A stretch of 64,000 nucleotides of DNA from Chitinophaga chungangae (GCF_017742215.1 NZ_JAGHKP010000003.1:124001-188000); one strand, 5' to 3'; counted from the stretch's first letter, positions 1-9,483 are shown. The notes: a model not told the origin generated them from the letters alone. Numbers and translations are program-made.

Positions 1-1096
1 CGTCGAAGCCAAGATAGTCGTATTTGCCGCGGCCGTACCCGAGAAACGATTTGCCGGTAACGCCGGACACATACTTGCCGCCTATGCCGATGATGGTGAA
101 GTTCTGGTGCGGGATGGCGAAGGTGTTGACCTGCACGAGGCCGCCGCCGAAGCCGAAGCTCATATCGGGCGTAGCGGTCTTGGACACGATGACGTTATCG
201 ATCAGGTTGTTGGGAATGATGTCGAACTCGAAATCGCGCACCTGCACATCGGTGCTGGGCAGGATGGCGCCGTCCATCATGGCGATGTTGTAGCGCTCGG
301 CGATGCCGCGGATCACTACGCGGCGGTTATCGTTGGTGCTCACGCCGGAGATGCGTTTGAGCGTTTCGCCGATATGCTTGTCGGGCAGCGCGGCGATCTG
401 TTCGCGGCTGATGCCGTTGGAGATGCCGGCTTCGTTCTTCTGGCGGGCGTAAAGCGAGGCCACGGATTCGCGGCTGGCGGAAGAGGTGACCACGATGCCG
501 CTGAGCGTGCTTTTCTGCCGTTTGAGGGTGACGTTCAGCTCAAAGGTCTGCCCGTTCTTCAGCACAATCTCCGTGATGCGTTTGGTGACGTAGCCGATGG
601 AAGAAACTTCCGCCACATATTCGCCCGGCGGAAGGATGATGACGAAGGAACCGTCCGCTTTGGTGGTGGTGCCTTTGTTGCCTATACGGACCGTCACGAA
701 AGGCAGCGGGTCGCCGTTAGACTCGTCGATCACTTTGCCGGACACCCTTCCGTCGGCCGGTTGCGCCGGTGTATCGGCGGGAGCGGACTTGAGAATGATA
801 GCGCCCGCGCCGTCCACGCTGTGAGTGATGCCCAGCGTGGATTGAAGCATGCCCAGCGCCTCTTTGACGGTGGGCTGGGCGTGCCGGAAGCGGAGAGGGC
901 GCTCGAGGCGGCCGCTCACTTCTTTGCCGTAAGTGAATTGCACAGACCCGGTTTGCTCGATCAGGGCGATCAATTCTTTTCCTTTCAGGTCCGTTGCCGG
1001 AAGCGTGATGTGCCGGGCCATGTCCTGCGCGCGGGAACGGGCAGGGGCCATTGTGCAGGCCAGCAGGATGATGATACAAAGTATCCTTAATTTCAT
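1..1096 (-). CDS. TonB-dependent receptor with STN domain, N-terminal part (cut by window edge)
   Basis: Outer-membrane active transporter of the sigma-regulator-linked kind. The 365 visible residues read: signal peptide (about 1-24, hydrophobic core then RSRAQ), an STN secretin/TonB signalling domain (about 30-100), a carboxypeptidase-regulatory-like beta-sandwich (about 115-195, starting GRVSGKVIDESNGDPLPF), then the plug (from about 215: ISREQIAALPDKHIGETLKR, RGIAERYN, DGAILPST). The beta-barrel lies beyond position 1. The ATG at 1094-1096 is followed directly by the signal peptide. It is the third gene of a leftward trio after the sigma factor (2293-2871) and FecR (1260-2195). In this family the STN domain contacts FecR and releases the sigma factor when substrate binds. 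The plug closely resembles that of the receptor at 5104-8472, which suggests an old duplication. The substrate cannot be told; iron chelates or glycans are both possible. Confidence 0.9.
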   Translation of the reverse strand, partial: MKLRILCIIILLACTMAPARSRAQDMARHITLPATDLKGKELIALIEQTGSVQFTYGKEVSGRLERPLRFRHAQPTVKEALGMLQSTLGITHSVDGAGAIILKSAPADTPAQPADGRVSGKVIDESNGDPLPFVTVRIGNKGTTTKADGSFVIILPPGEYVAEVSSIGYVTKRITEIVLKNGQTFELNVTLKRQKSTLSGIVVTSSASRESVASLYARQKNEAGISNGISREQIAALPDKHIGETLKRISGVSTNDNRRVVIRGIAERYNIAMMDGAILPSTDVQVRDFEFDIIPNNLIDNVIVSKTATPDMSFGFGGGLVQVNTFAIPHQNFTIIGIGGKYVSGVTGKSFLGYGRGKYDYLGFD

Positions 1097-1259
1097 AACT
1101 TTAGGTGATTAAATGTTGCAGTCGCTTGTTTGTACTGTACGTTTAACAAAGGCTGTCCGGGTGGTGAGATACCCTGGCAGCGTGAGCCGGCCTGCTACCA
1201 CAGGCCGGTTTCTTTTTGGCGTGCGTTTTTACATCATACGGAATAGGCGGTTTAAGCGG

Positions 1260-2195
1260 TTAGTAAATAATGATCCGGCGGTTGTCCTTTTTATACCGGA
1301 AGCCAAGCGTGGCAGACAGCAGGGCCATCGCATCGTCGCATGACTGGCGCCGGATGCGGATGGTGACGGTTTCTTGCCGCCATTTGGCCTGGGAGATCAC
1401 GATCGGCACGTTGTACCAGTCGGAGAGTGATTGCACCACCTCGGCGAGTGGCGCCTGGTGGAAGACCATGCCGTTGTTCCACCACTCGCAGAGCTGGGCG
1501 GCGTTGACGTCGTCGATCGTAAAGTCGTTATGTTGTGTATGGAAGCGCAGGCGCTTGCCGGGCAAAAGCTCCGCCAGCGGCCGTCCGTCGTATTGCACGC
1601 CCACCTTGCCGCTGCGTACCGTCACGGAGGTATGGAGGCTGTCGGGCGTGCTCACTTCGAACGAGGTGCCAAGCACGCGCGTGACCATCTTGCCCGACGA
1701 TACCTGGAACGGGCGGGCCTGATCGGGCTTTACTTCGAAAAAGACGCGGCCCGAAAGGGCGATGCGGCGGTCGTGGTCGTTGTAATCTTCCGGTACGGTG
1801 ATGGTGGCGCCCGGGAACAGGTGGGCCACGCTGCTGTCGGGCAGGGTCACTTTTTTATGCGAGCCGGGGAGCGCGGCGATGGTTTGCATGGCTGGCGTGC
1901 GCCGCCCTGTTGGCTGCAGCCAGAAGGCGCAGGCCACCAGCAAGGTTACGGCTGCGGCATAGGCCTGCCATTTGCGGGAGAAAAGGATCGTACGGGCAGG
2001 CGGTGGCTGCCAATCCGTACGCGCGGTAAACGACTGCCAAAGCCGCTCTTCCACCGCGCGGCGGTGTTGCGGATCGAGCGTGACGTGGTCTTCCGGCCGC
2101 TCCTGCTGCCATTGTTCGACCAGTTTTTTTTCCTCATCCGAAGCGGCGCCGGCGAGGTATCGTTGGAGAACGTCTCCCAGTTGTTGGATATTCAT
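1260..2195 (-). CDS. FecR-family anti-sigma factor
   Basis: Inner-membrane anti-sigma factor of 311 residues. A short cytoplasmic N-terminal region (1-72) should bind the cognate ECF sigma. A single membrane span follows at about 75-94 (YAAAVTLLVACAFWL). The periplasmic part holds the FecR domain (about 105-215; LPDSSVAHLFPGATITVP, VLGTSFEV, VRSGKVGV) and a C-terminal DUF4974 STN-like module (about 235-311). Its predicted partners are the sigma factor just upstream (97 bp gap) and the STN domain of the receptor just downstream (163 bp gap). The start is the ATG giving MNIQQLGDVLQRYL, the usual N-terminal helix of this family. Family and domain order are clear; the signal is unknown. Confidence 0.93.
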   Translation of the reverse strand: MNIQQLGDVLQRYLAGAASDEEKKLVEQWQQERPEDHVTLDPQHRRAVEERLWQSFTARTDWQPPPARTILFSRKWQAYAAAVTLLVACAFWLQPTGRRTPAMQTIAALPGSHKKVTLPDSSVAHLFPGATITVPEDYNDHDRRIALSGRVFFEVKPDQARPFQVSSGKMVTRVLGTSFEVSTPDSLHTSVTVRSGKVGVQYDGRPLAELLPGKRLRFHTQHNDFTIDDVNAAQLCEWWNNGMVFHQAPLAEVVQSLSDWYNVPIVISQAKWRQETVTIRIRRQSCDDAMALLSATLGFRYKKDNRRIIIY

Positions 2196-2292
2196 ATAGC
2201 GAAGGACGTCCGGTCCTTACCTATATGCGTGAAAAAGGGAGGCATTCAACTATCCGCAAATGTTACCAAATCATTACCAATAGGCGTGACCG

Positions 2293-2871
2293 TTATAAGT
2301 GCTGGAAAAAGATGACGGTAAGCATCGCTTCTTTCAGGTGCTTGCGCAGCTTCAGGTAACTGGCGCTGAGCTGATTGCGGACCGTTTGTTCGGACACGTC
2401 GAGCAGGCGGGAGATCTCTTTGACCGAAAGATCTTTTTCCTGGCGGAGGCGGTAGACCTGCTGCATCTTTTCCGGCAGTCGCGCCACCTCCGCTTCCACG
2501 ATGGCCTGCATTTCTTTCAGTTGAACCAGGTCCAGGAAGCTGGTGAAGGCGGGGAGAACGTTTTTCTCCAATTCTTCCCGGCGGCCAGCTATTTTGCTGG
2601 CTTTGGCGATGTGGGCCAGCACTTCGTACTGCACGGCGGCATGAAGATAGGCGGCAAGGGTGGTGTCGATGGAGACGGTGGCGCGGCGGGACCAGAGGTT
2701 AATCAGGACGTCCTGCACAACGTCCTGCGCATCGGTGTCGGATTTGAGGCGGTTGAGGGCGTAGACGTAAAGCTTTTCCCAGTAGCGGTCGAACAGGCAC
2801 TTGAAGGCAGGGCCGTCGTCCTGCTGGACCAACCGCCAGAGATCGGCATCGGTATGTTCGGTGCGGCGCAT
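2293..2871 (-). CDS. RNA polymerase ECF sigma factor
   Basis: ECF sigma-70 factor of 192 residues, the Bacteroidota type paired with FecR. Region 2 is at about 20-85 (FDRYWEKLYVYALNRL, DAQDVVQDVLINLWSRR). Region 4 is at about 125-180 (YRLRQEKDLSVKEISRLLDV, SEQTVRNQLSASYLKLRKHL), with the helix-turn-helix in LSVKEISRLLDVSEQTVRNQ. It is expected to direct transcription of the leftward receptor gene once FecR is inactivated. First gene of the leftward trio. It stands back to back with a second sigma gene (3013-3576) across a 141-bp intergenic region, so two independent surface-signalling units share one divergent control region. Confidence 0.95.
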   Translation of the reverse strand: MRRTEHTDADLWRLVQQDDGPAFKCLFDRYWEKLYVYALNRLKSDTDAQDVVQDVLINLWSRRATVSIDTTLAAYLHAAVQYEVLAHIAKASKIAGRREELEKNVLPAFTSFLDLVQLKEMQAIVEAEVARLPEKMQQVYRLRQEKDLSVKEISRLLDVSEQTVRNQLSASYLKLRKHLKEAMLTVIFFQHL

Positions 2872-2888
2872 GGTGTGGTTACGGGGTG

Positions 2889-2896
2889 TAAATGTA
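2889..2896 (-). promoter_or_regulatory. Possible -7 element of the leftward sigma gene
   Basis: On the minus strand the sequence TACATTTA lies 17 bp before the sigma start. It matches seven of eight positions of the Bacteroidota -7 consensus TAnnTTTG, and a TTG occurs 16 bp further upstream. Suggestive only. Confidence 0.3.
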
Positions 2897-2982
2897 GGGG
2901 GATCAATAACTGCAATCGCTCCTCTTCTATAAATTAATAGTAACGTAACATATTATCCCACCACTTCCTGAAGTCTAACTGA

Positions 2983-2990
2983 TACTTTTG
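2983..2990 (+). promoter_or_regulatory. Putative -7 promoter element for the rightward sigma gene
   Basis: TACTTTTG fits the TAnnTTTG consensus exactly. A transcript starting about seven bases later (near 2997) would have a leader of about 16 nt before the GTG start at 3013. No good TTG -33 box is visible at the usual distance, so an alternative sigma factor may be used. Confidence 0.4.
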
Positions 2991-3012
2991 CAAGGACTAA
3001 TGGCATTCACCA

Positions 3013-3576
3013 GTGGAAACAAAAAGTACAGGACCATCCCGGCCACGAACCATACTTCAGCATGAGGATGGCGTTACGTTCGATCAGGTTTATGCGAAGT
3101 ATTGGAAGCCACTGTTGCAAACCGCTTTCCGAATTCTAAAAGATGAGCAGGCTGCGGAAGACATCGTCCAGGACACATTCATCAAGCTTTGGGAACACTG
3201 GAACATGCCCCATACCAATATTAAAGGCTGGTTGTTCACCACATCCTATCACCTCGTCCTCAAAAAACTGAAACAGTTGCAGTCTGTCGAGCGGATCGGA
3301 CTGGCTAATTTTTCCGAACCCCTTGCCGGAGAAGCAGACGAACTCATACAGGCAAGCCAGTTGCAGTTTGCTGTAGAAGCCTGTGTAGACGATCTCCCCA
3401 AACAATGCCGCCGGGTATATACCATGAGCCGGCATGAGAAGCTCTCGATCAAACACATTGCCCTGGAGCTGGGCATTTCTCAGAAAACTGTGGAGTACCA
3501 TATTTCTACGGCGCTCAGGCGCATACGCCAGCGTATCAGTGGCGCGATCCTGATTCTGCTTTATCTTTTCCTGTAA
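3013..3576 (+). CDS. RNA polymerase ECF sigma factor (GTG start)
   Basis: ECF sigma factor of 187 residues. Region 2 at about 22-90 (FDQVYAKYWKPLLQTAFRIL, AAEDIVQDTFIKLWEHWN). Region 4 at about 125-178 (MSRHEKLSIKHIALELGISQ, KTVEYHISTALRRIRQRI). The hydrophobic tail ISGAILILLYLFL is common in this clade. The frame has no ATG near its N-terminus. The GTG at 3013 gives a normal family length; the ATG at 3000 is in another frame and soon meets a stop, so GTG is my choice. First gene of the rightward trio with FecR (3834) and the TonB receptor (5104). The sequence is clearly diverged from the sigma factor encoded back to back at 2293-2871, so cross-talk is not implied. Confidence 0.9.
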   Translation: METKSTGPSRPRTILQHEDGVTFDQVYAKYWKPLLQTAFRILKDEQAAEDIVQDTFIKLWEHWNMPHTNIKGWLFTTSYHLVLKKLKQLQSVERIGLANFSEPLAGEADELIQASQLQFAVEACVDDLPKQCRRVYTMSRHEKLSIKHIALELGISQKTVEYHISTALRRIRQRISGAILILLYLFL

Positions 3577-3833
3577 TCGCTCTCCCTCCCCCTTATGTAG
3601 ATTCTGGAATTACCTGTTGAGCTGACCAAAAAGGTCGACGAAGGCTCTGAGAAGCGCGTAAACGACTTTTCGTCTCCATCACCTTCCCAGTGGGGTACCT
3701 TTTTAGTCGGCCCAACCGGTGTTCGATTAGTTGTAAAATTATTTAAAAAAAGATGCCCGGCCGGCCTAGGGATGCCACCCATTTCCGGATTGTATATTTA
3801 GCGGTATACTATCTGCCGGTAATAAATTAAAAG

Positions 3834-4973
3834 ATGGATAACGATATCTTCAAAAAACTATTACAAAAACATACGGAAGGAAAGGCGCTAAGCCCGGAAG
3901 AGGCAGCGTTGCTCCGTCAGGGATACGACCAATTGCTGGAAGAAGCGCTGAACGCAACCGGGGAAAATCCATCGGAGGAAAAAGGGCTTGAATTGCGCCA
4001 CCGGATCGACCTGGCAATCACCGGGCGGCAAACAAAACGTTTCCATCTCAGGGATATCAGCCGCATCGCTGCTGTCCTTTTAGTGGGGATTACCCTTTTG
4101 GCGGGTGCATATTGGCTTTGGCCGGGTAAAGTGACGAATGACGCACGGGCAGATATCCTGCCTGGAGTCAATAAAGCCAGTCTCACATTGTTGGATGGTT
4201 CGGTCATTGCGCTGGAGGAAATTCAGGACGGCACCGTTGCTGTGCAACGAGGCGTTCGTATTGAAAAGGATACCGGCGGAAATATCCGGTATTATGCCGA
4301 TAGAAAGCAGGAGACGTCGCCTGTGGCCATCAATACCATCACCACACCCAAAGGCGGTCAATACCGTATCATTCTCCCCGACGGATCGGTAGCCAGGCTC
4401 AATGCGGCATCGTCTCTCGTTTATCCCGTACGCTTCGCTGGCAGTGAACGCCGGGTGAAAATGACAGGCGAAGTTTATTTCGAGATCAGTAAACTACCGC
4501 TGCCCGGCGGGAAAGGTAATGTGCCCTTTTTCGTGGAGTCGGCCGGGCAGGAAGTACAGGTCTTGGGCACACATTTCAACATCAACGCATACGGCGATGA
4601 AGCTGCGATCAGGACAACGCTGGTGGAGGGCAGCGTAAAGGTCAGATCGACCGATGGCAGGTCCGCAATGTTGAAGCCCGGCCAGCAAGCCGTATTGGCG
4701 AAACAACTGCGTGTACAACAGGCCGATATTTCCCGGGAGCTCGCCTGGACCAACGGCGATTTTGTTTTTCGCGGAGAAACCCTGGAAGGTGTATTGCGGC
4801 AGGTGGGGCGCTGGTACGATGTATCGGTGGAATATCCGCCGCATATCGGCCAGTTGCGTTTTAGCGGGATGATATCAAGGTCACAGCCGCTCTCCGCCAT
4901 CGTCAAAATGATACAATCCACAAAAAAAGCAACTGTAACTATAAAAGAAAGGAGGTTGATCGTGACAGATTAA
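3834..4973 (+). CDS. FecR-family anti-sigma factor
   Basis: Anti-sigma factor of 379 residues: cytoplasmic helical N-terminus (1-70; EGKALSPEEAALLRQGYDQL), one membrane span at about 76-95 (IAAVLLVGITLLAGAYWLW), periplasmic FecR domain (about 165-265; TTPKGGQYRIILPDGSVARL, VLGTHFNINAYG, LVEGSVKV) and C-terminal DUF4974 (about 305-378; FRGETLEGVLRQVGRWYDV). It has an extra 60-70 residue segment between the membrane span and FecR core compared with the FecR at 1260-2195, typical of the longer FecR subclass. It should hold the sigma factor at 3013-3576 inactive and receive the signal from the STN domain of the receptor at 5104-8472. The 257 bp before it hold no gene. Confidence 0.94.
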   Translation: MDNDIFKKLLQKHTEGKALSPEEAALLRQGYDQLLEEALNATGENPSEEKGLELRHRIDLAITGRQTKRFHLRDISRIAAVLLVGITLLAGAYWLWPGKVTNDARADILPGVNKASLTLLDGSVIALEEIQDGTVAVQRGVRIEKDTGGNIRYYADRKQETSPVAINTITTPKGGQYRIILPDGSVARLNAASSLVYPVRFAGSERRVKMTGEVYFEISKLPLPGGKGNVPFFVESAGQEVQVLGTHFNINAYGDEAAIRTTLVEGSVKVRSTDGRSAMLKPGQQAVLAKQLRVQQADISRELAWTNGDFVFRGETLEGVLRQVGRWYDVSVEYPPHIGQLRFSGMISRSQPLSAIVKMIQSTKKATVTIKERRLIVTD

Positions 4974-5006
4974 TACATGACCAGAATCCGGCAAGTTAAA
5001 AAAATA

Positions 5007-5032
5007 GCCAAAGGTGGTGGAACACCTCTGGC
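5007..5032 (+). other. Hairpin in the leader of the TonB receptor gene
   Basis: Ten-base arms GCCAAAGGTG and CACCTCTGGC (one mismatch) enclose a 6-nt loop, midway between the FecR stop and the receptor ATG. There is no T-tract after it, so it is not a standard terminator. In sigma/FecR/receptor operons such a structure could separate the low regulatory and high receptor transcript levels by processing; that is inference. Confidence 0.4.
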
Positions 5033-5103
5033 CGCATCGTTAAAGCTTATCGGAGACATTGCGACAACAATAATCATCAACAGCGTTTAACATTAACAAA
5101 AGT

Positions 5104-8100
5104 ATGAATTTTTATCAATGCATGCGTGTTATGAAGATCACCATGTTCCTCTTCACCTGCCTGCTATTGCAGGTTAACGCCAGCTCCTATGCCCAGCGTA
5201 TCAGCATCAACCGGCAGCATTGTACGATACACACCGTACTGGAGGATATCAGGAAACAGGCAAAGTATGATTTTTTCTATGATACAGATCTGTTCAGCAA
5301 AGCAAAACCCGTCAGCATTCAGGTTTCGGACGCCACGGTAGCACAGGTGCTCGACGCCCTTTTCAAAAGGCTGCCCTATAGTTATACGATCGATAACAAA
5401 TGGGTGGTCATCACCGCGGCAACGAAACCAGGCACGATGGATGCCGCGCAGGAAACGCCCCGTCAGCGGCCCGGCCGCATCGCCGGAAAAATTATCGACG
5501 ACCGCGGCGCACCGCTTCCCGGCGCAAGTGTAAAGATCATACAAACCCGCCAGGCTGCGCTTAGCGGAATAGACGGCAGTTACAATTTTAACATCGTTCC
5601 GGGAAGCTATACCATAGAAGTTAGTTACATTTCTTTCCAGACACGGCAAATCACCCAGGTAGACGTAAAGGCCGGACAGCTGACGCGCCTCAACATCGCC
5701 CTGAAGGCATCGAGCAGCACGCTGTCGCAGGTGGTGGTGACCGGCACCTTCAAAAAGGAAAGCGTAGCCGGACTGTATGCCGCGCAGAAAAACGCCGCTT
5801 CCGTCACGGATGGCATTTCCGCGGAACAGATCTCCCGCGCGCCGGACAACGACATGGGGCAGGTGCTGAAACGTGTGACAGGATTGACGACGGTCAATAA
5901 CCGTAACGTGATCGTGCGCGGCATGTCTGACCGTTACAACCAGGCCATGCTGGACGGCGTGGTCATACCCAGCACTTCCCAGAACAGGCGTGATTTTTCG
6001 TTTGATATCATCCCTACTGAAATGGTGAGTGCGGTGGTCGTCAACAAAACCGCCACGCCGGACGTGTCCGCGGAGTTTTCCGGCGGGCAGGTTTCCGTGA
6101 TTACCATCGACATTCCCGAAAAGAACTTTACCTCCGTCCAGTACGGCATCGGCGGCAATACGCAAGCCGTCGGAAAAGATTTTTACCGGTTGGGCGAACG
6201 GCATACCAGCGAGTATTTCGGATTTTTCAACGATGCGGCTAAAATGCCGGAAGGCATGAAAACCTGGCAATGGAGCACCCGCGCCATGCTACTGGATGCA
6301 CCTCCCGGTTACAACCTGACCGACCCGGAACTGAACAGCCAGCCGCTAAACCCGACGGAATACGGGAATGATGTAAAATATAACGACCTGGATGCGATTG
6401 CGCAATCCAGGAAACTGAACGCTGCGTCCTTAAAGCCCTATACCTATAAAGTCCGTCCCAATCAGAACATGCGCTTGTCGGTCGGGCGGGTGTATGATCT
6501 GAAGAAAGGGAACCGGTTCGGTTTTGCCGTTTCCGCCAACATCCGGAGCGAACAGAATATCGTGCCTTTCAATAACACGCGCAATTCTACCAAGGGCAAT
6601 TACATGGATAGCACGGGGATCGGCGACAAAGGCGCGGGAACGTCTTACCGGTTCAACAGCAACATGGGCCTGGTTGCGAACATGGGATGGCAGGGCCGGA
6701 AGTTCAGGATCGCCCTGAAGAACATGTATGCCCGCACGTACAGCGATCATTACAACGAATCGATCCGGAAACCCCACGACGATTCCAACCCCATCGCCAA
6801 CCGGCTAATGTACCAACTGCCGGAAGCGATGTCTTTACAGCAACAGCAGTTGACCGGCAGCTGGCAATTGCCCTGGAAGATCAAAGCGGAAGGAATGTTT
6901 ACCGTCAATAAAATCCAGCAGCAGATACTGGACGAACGGAAGCTTTCGTATCAGTTGACAAGCGTTGTGGGCGGCAAGCCCTATTTTCAGACGCCTTCCC
7001 TGATGACGAACAGCGCGGCCTCGGTTAGGGGAAGCGTGAAGGACTGGCGGATGTGGACATCGATCGATGAAACGGATTATAACTGGAGCGCCGCCTTCTC
7101 CCGCAAATTCGGTGAAGGCAAAAAGGTATCCACCCTCATGAAATTCGGTTACCAGGCCTGGTCGAAGCAAAGATCGCTGGATGTGTTCAAGTTCATTCCT
7201 TTTACCCGGTCCTGGGTCGAAGGCACCACGAATCAACCCGCGCCTGCCATTGAAATCAGCTACGACCAGTTATTATCCGGCAACAACATCGGTAACGGCA
7301 ACGGGCAGGCGTATTATTCCGCGGATGTCCTGGGCGGCCGGTACTACGACGGCAAAATGGGATCGCATGCATTATACCTGATGGCGGATCAGCAGTTTTG
7401 GGGCAAGCTCCGGCTCGCTTACGGCGTCCGCGCCGAGTATTTTGACCTGAATTCCCGGCAGGAAGAAATATACAAACGCGCCACCGAAAAGCAGGAACTG
7501 GACCCCGACGATCAATTCCGCCACCGGTTCGGGGTGAAGGAAAGCAACTGGCGCTTCCTTCCATCCATCAACGCTACCTACAGCCTCACCCCGGACCTGA
7601 ATATCCGCAGCAGCTATTCGCGCACCATCATCCGCCCTGATTTCAGGGAAGTAGGCATGTTTGCCATGTACGATTTTGAAATAGACGGATATGTGTATGG
7701 GGAACATGTGCAGTCCACCCAGATCGATAACATGGACGTTCGCGTGGAATGGTATCCTTCTCCCGGGGAAATCATCTCCATCACCGGGTTTTATAAAAAA
7801 CTGGACAAGCCCATCGAGTTGATCCATTCGGGTGGGTCCGAGTACACCTTCGCGAACATGGAAAACGCGAAGAATATAGGGCTGGAAATGGAGATCCGGA
7901 AGAACTTCTCCTTCATTTCCGACAAGGATTGGTTGAAGCAGCTGTTCGTTTATGCGAACGGGACTTTGCTCAAATCCGAGGTGAATGTACTGAGCCACTG
8001 GCAATGGATCAACGATCCCGTTACGCAGAAGGCGGAAAGGGTGCAGATGCGCTATCCTAACCAGGACCGGCCGCTGATCGGGCAGTCGCCCTGGCTGCTG

Positions 8101-8472
8101 AACCTGGGCGTCGGGTATTGGGGAAACAATGTGGGCGCTACGGTGAGTTACAATCACCGCGGCTACCGCACGAACCTGGCGAACGTTGAACTGGCGAGGG
8201 TGGAGTACGAACTGGCGCCCCGGCAGCTGGATGCGCAGGTGTATGCCCGGTTCTTCAAAAGAAAACTGGAAGTCAAACTCAACCTGGCCAACCTGCTGGA
8301 TGAGTATACGCGTTTCTATATGAACATTCACGATTACGTGCAGGACGATACCAAGTTTTCCGTATTGAAGGAAGGGCGATCGATCAAATACCACAAGGAA
8401 GACGGGGATATCATCACGTACAGAAGGAAAGAAGGGCGCAGGTTCAGCCTGAGTTTTAGCTACAACTTTTAA
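5104..8472 (+). CDS. TonB-dependent outer-membrane receptor with STN domain
   Basis: Full-length receptor of 1122 residues. Order: signal peptide (about 1-31, ending NASSYAQ), STN domain (about 36-100), carboxypeptidase-regulatory-like domain (about 123-205; GRIAGKIIDDRGAPLPGASV), plug (about 225-335; ISAEQISRAPDNDMGQVLKR, VRGMSDRYNQAMLDG), then a 22-stranded-type barrel ending in SLSFSYNF with the aromatic terminal residue needed for outer-membrane assembly. The ligand is imported with TonB/ExbBD energy, and the STN domain signals to FecR (3834-4973). The plug resembles the receptor at 1-1096. A lipoprotein (8499-9344) follows after 26 bp and is a likely surface partner. An alternative start is the Met at residue 10; both keep the signal peptide. 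The substrate is unknown. Confidence 0.95.
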   Translation: MNFYQCMRVMKITMFLFTCLLLQVNASSYAQRISINRQHCTIHTVLEDIRKQAKYDFFYDTDLFSKAKPVSIQVSDATVAQVLDALFKRLPYSYTIDNKWVVITAATKPGTMDAAQETPRQRPGRIAGKIIDDRGAPLPGASVKIIQTRQAALSGIDGSYNFNIVPGSYTIEVSYISFQTRQITQVDVKAGQLTRLNIALKASSSTLSQVVVTGTFKKESVAGLYAAQKNAASVTDGISAEQISRAPDNDMGQVLKRVTGLTTVNNRNVIVRGMSDRYNQAMLDGVVIPSTSQNRRDFSFDIIPTEMVSAVVVNKTATPDVSAEFSGGQVSVITIDIPEKNFTSVQYGIGGNTQAVGKDFYRLGERHTSEYFGFFNDAAKMPEGMKTWQWSTRAMLLDAPPGYNLTDPELNSQPLNPTEYGNDVKYNDLDAIAQSRKLNAASLKPYTYKVRPNQNMRLSVGRVYDLKKGNRFGFAVSANIRSEQNIVPFNNTRNSTKGNYMDSTGIGDKGAGTSYRFNSNMGLVANMGWQGRKFRIALKNMYARTYSDHYNESIRKPHDDSNPIANRLMYQLPEAMSLQQQQLTGSWQLPWKIKAEGMFTVNKIQQQILDERKLSYQLTSVVGGKPYFQTPSLMTNSAASVRGSVKDWRMWTSIDETDYNWSAAFSRKFGEGKKVSTLMKFGYQAWSKQRSLDVFKFIPFTRSWVEGTTNQPAPAIEISYDQLLSGNNIGNGNGQAYYSADVLGGRYYDGKMGSHALYLMADQQFWGKLRLAYGVRAEYFDLNSRQEEIYKRATEKQELDPDDQFRHRFGVKESNWRFLPSINATYSLTPDLNIRSSYSRTIIRPDFREVGMFAMYDFEIDGYVYGEHVQSTQIDNMDVRVEWYPSPGEIISITGFYKKLDKPIELIHSGGSEYTFANMENAKNIGLEMEIRKNFSFISDKDWLKQLFVYANGTLLKSEVNVLSHWQWINDPVTQKAERVQMRYPNQDRPLIGQSPWLLNLGVGYWGNNVGATVSYNHRGYRTNLANVELARVEYELAPRQLDAQVYARFFKRKLEVKLNLANLLDEYTRFYMNIHDYVQDDTKFSVLKEGRSIKYHKEDGDIITYRRKEGRRFSLSFSYNF

Positions 8473-8498
8473 TTCACGGACGCTTAAAAAGAAAAACA

Positions 8499-9344
8499 AT
8501 GAAAAGTCAAATAACCAGGATAATGGCCGCCGCGCTGATGGCGACAGGTTGGTATGGCTGCGGGAAAGGTGAGCCTGCCGCTCCTTTCACGGAATTCGTA
8601 GAAGTGTATTTTGATGCCGAGAAAACAGCATTGCGCAATAACGGCGAGGGTGTGTTCATCGCTGCCAGGTACAACGGGCAACCGATCGAATGGAACGTGC
8701 TCAGTAAAAAGATAAAAGTCGTTACCGGTGAAGGGAAATTCGAATTTTACGATACCCGCAACGGAAATGTGGTGGCGGAGAAAGTGGTGGACGTGAAACC
8801 GGGCGCCCGCCAGGAGTATACAATGTTCCAGCCCACGCTGGACGCGCCCGTGAGTTTTATCGATCCGGATGCCCAGGGAAGTGAAAGCCCTGCCCCGGCC
8901 GGCCAGATCAAACTGAAAGTGGCTAACTACGCGAAAGACCTTATTCCCTTTACGAAGCTGGATATCAGGGTTTCCATCAGCTATTTCGATGCCGACTGGA
9001 ATGAAGTGATTACGGAGGTAGGGATGATCAGGGATGTACAGGACGCTGTCGACAAGGCTGCATACCACCTGTTGCCAAATGGTGTGCCGGCTCCGGCGCC
9101 TGAATTCGGCTACAACTATGTTTTCGAATTCCTGGATGGAGATACCGGCGAGCCATTGCGCAATTATGGAGGTACGGGATATTCCAATCTGGCATTCTCT
9201 CCGCAGGGAATCGACCCTTTGCCCGTCCGGAATGTGTTCACGCTATATATGGTTTCTAATAAGACCTGGGGCGAAGCGCCTCCCTTTATTAAAAAAGGAG
9301 ACGATTTTTACGAAATAGCTACGACTGTGCTTTTCGCGAATTAG
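8499..9344 (+). CDS. Lipoprotein of unknown family, partner of the TonB receptor
   Basis: I do not recognise this 281-residue protein. The N-terminus (KSQITRIMAAALMATGWYGC) looks like a lipoprotein signal with Cys 20 as lipidation site; the residues before the Cys are a loose lipobox, as Bacteroidota tolerate. The mature part is beta-rich and acidic, with no cysteines forming an obvious motif. The gene starts 26 bp after the receptor stop and a strong terminator follows at 9394, so it is the last gene of the rightward cassette. By analogy with other receptor-lipoprotein pairs it probably sits on the cell surface and helps capture the ligand; that is inference from position only. Confidence 0.8.
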   Translation: MKSQITRIMAAALMATGWYGCGKGEPAAPFTEFVEVYFDAEKTALRNNGEGVFIAARYNGQPIEWNVLSKKIKVVTGEGKFEFYDTRNGNVVAEKVVDVKPGARQEYTMFQPTLDAPVSFIDPDAQGSESPAPAGQIKLKVANYAKDLIPFTKLDIRVSISYFDADWNEVITEVGMIRDVQDAVDKAAYHLLPNGVPAPAPEFGYNYVFEFLDGDTGEPLRNYGGTGYSNLAFSPQGIDPLPVRNVFTLYMVSNKTWGEAPPFIKKGDDFYEIATTVLFAN

Positions 9345-9393
9345 ATTTTTTCAATCATTTCGATCCCGGGAAAACCGGATTGATCCAAAGTAC

Positions 9394-9430
9394 AGAGGCT
9401 TGTAAGTAATGCTTGCAAGCCTCTCTTTTC
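9394..9430 (+). terminator. Rho-independent terminator of the receptor cassette
   Basis: Perfect 9-bp stem AGAGGCTTG / CAAGCCTCT (9394-9402 with 9416-9424) with a 13-nt loop, followed by CTTTTC. It lies 49 bp after the lipoprotein stop. Confidence 0.85.
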
Positions 9431-9483
9431 TGAATCCCGGGCGCTATTTATCTCCGCTGTGGTGTATACAAAAACATGATTGA

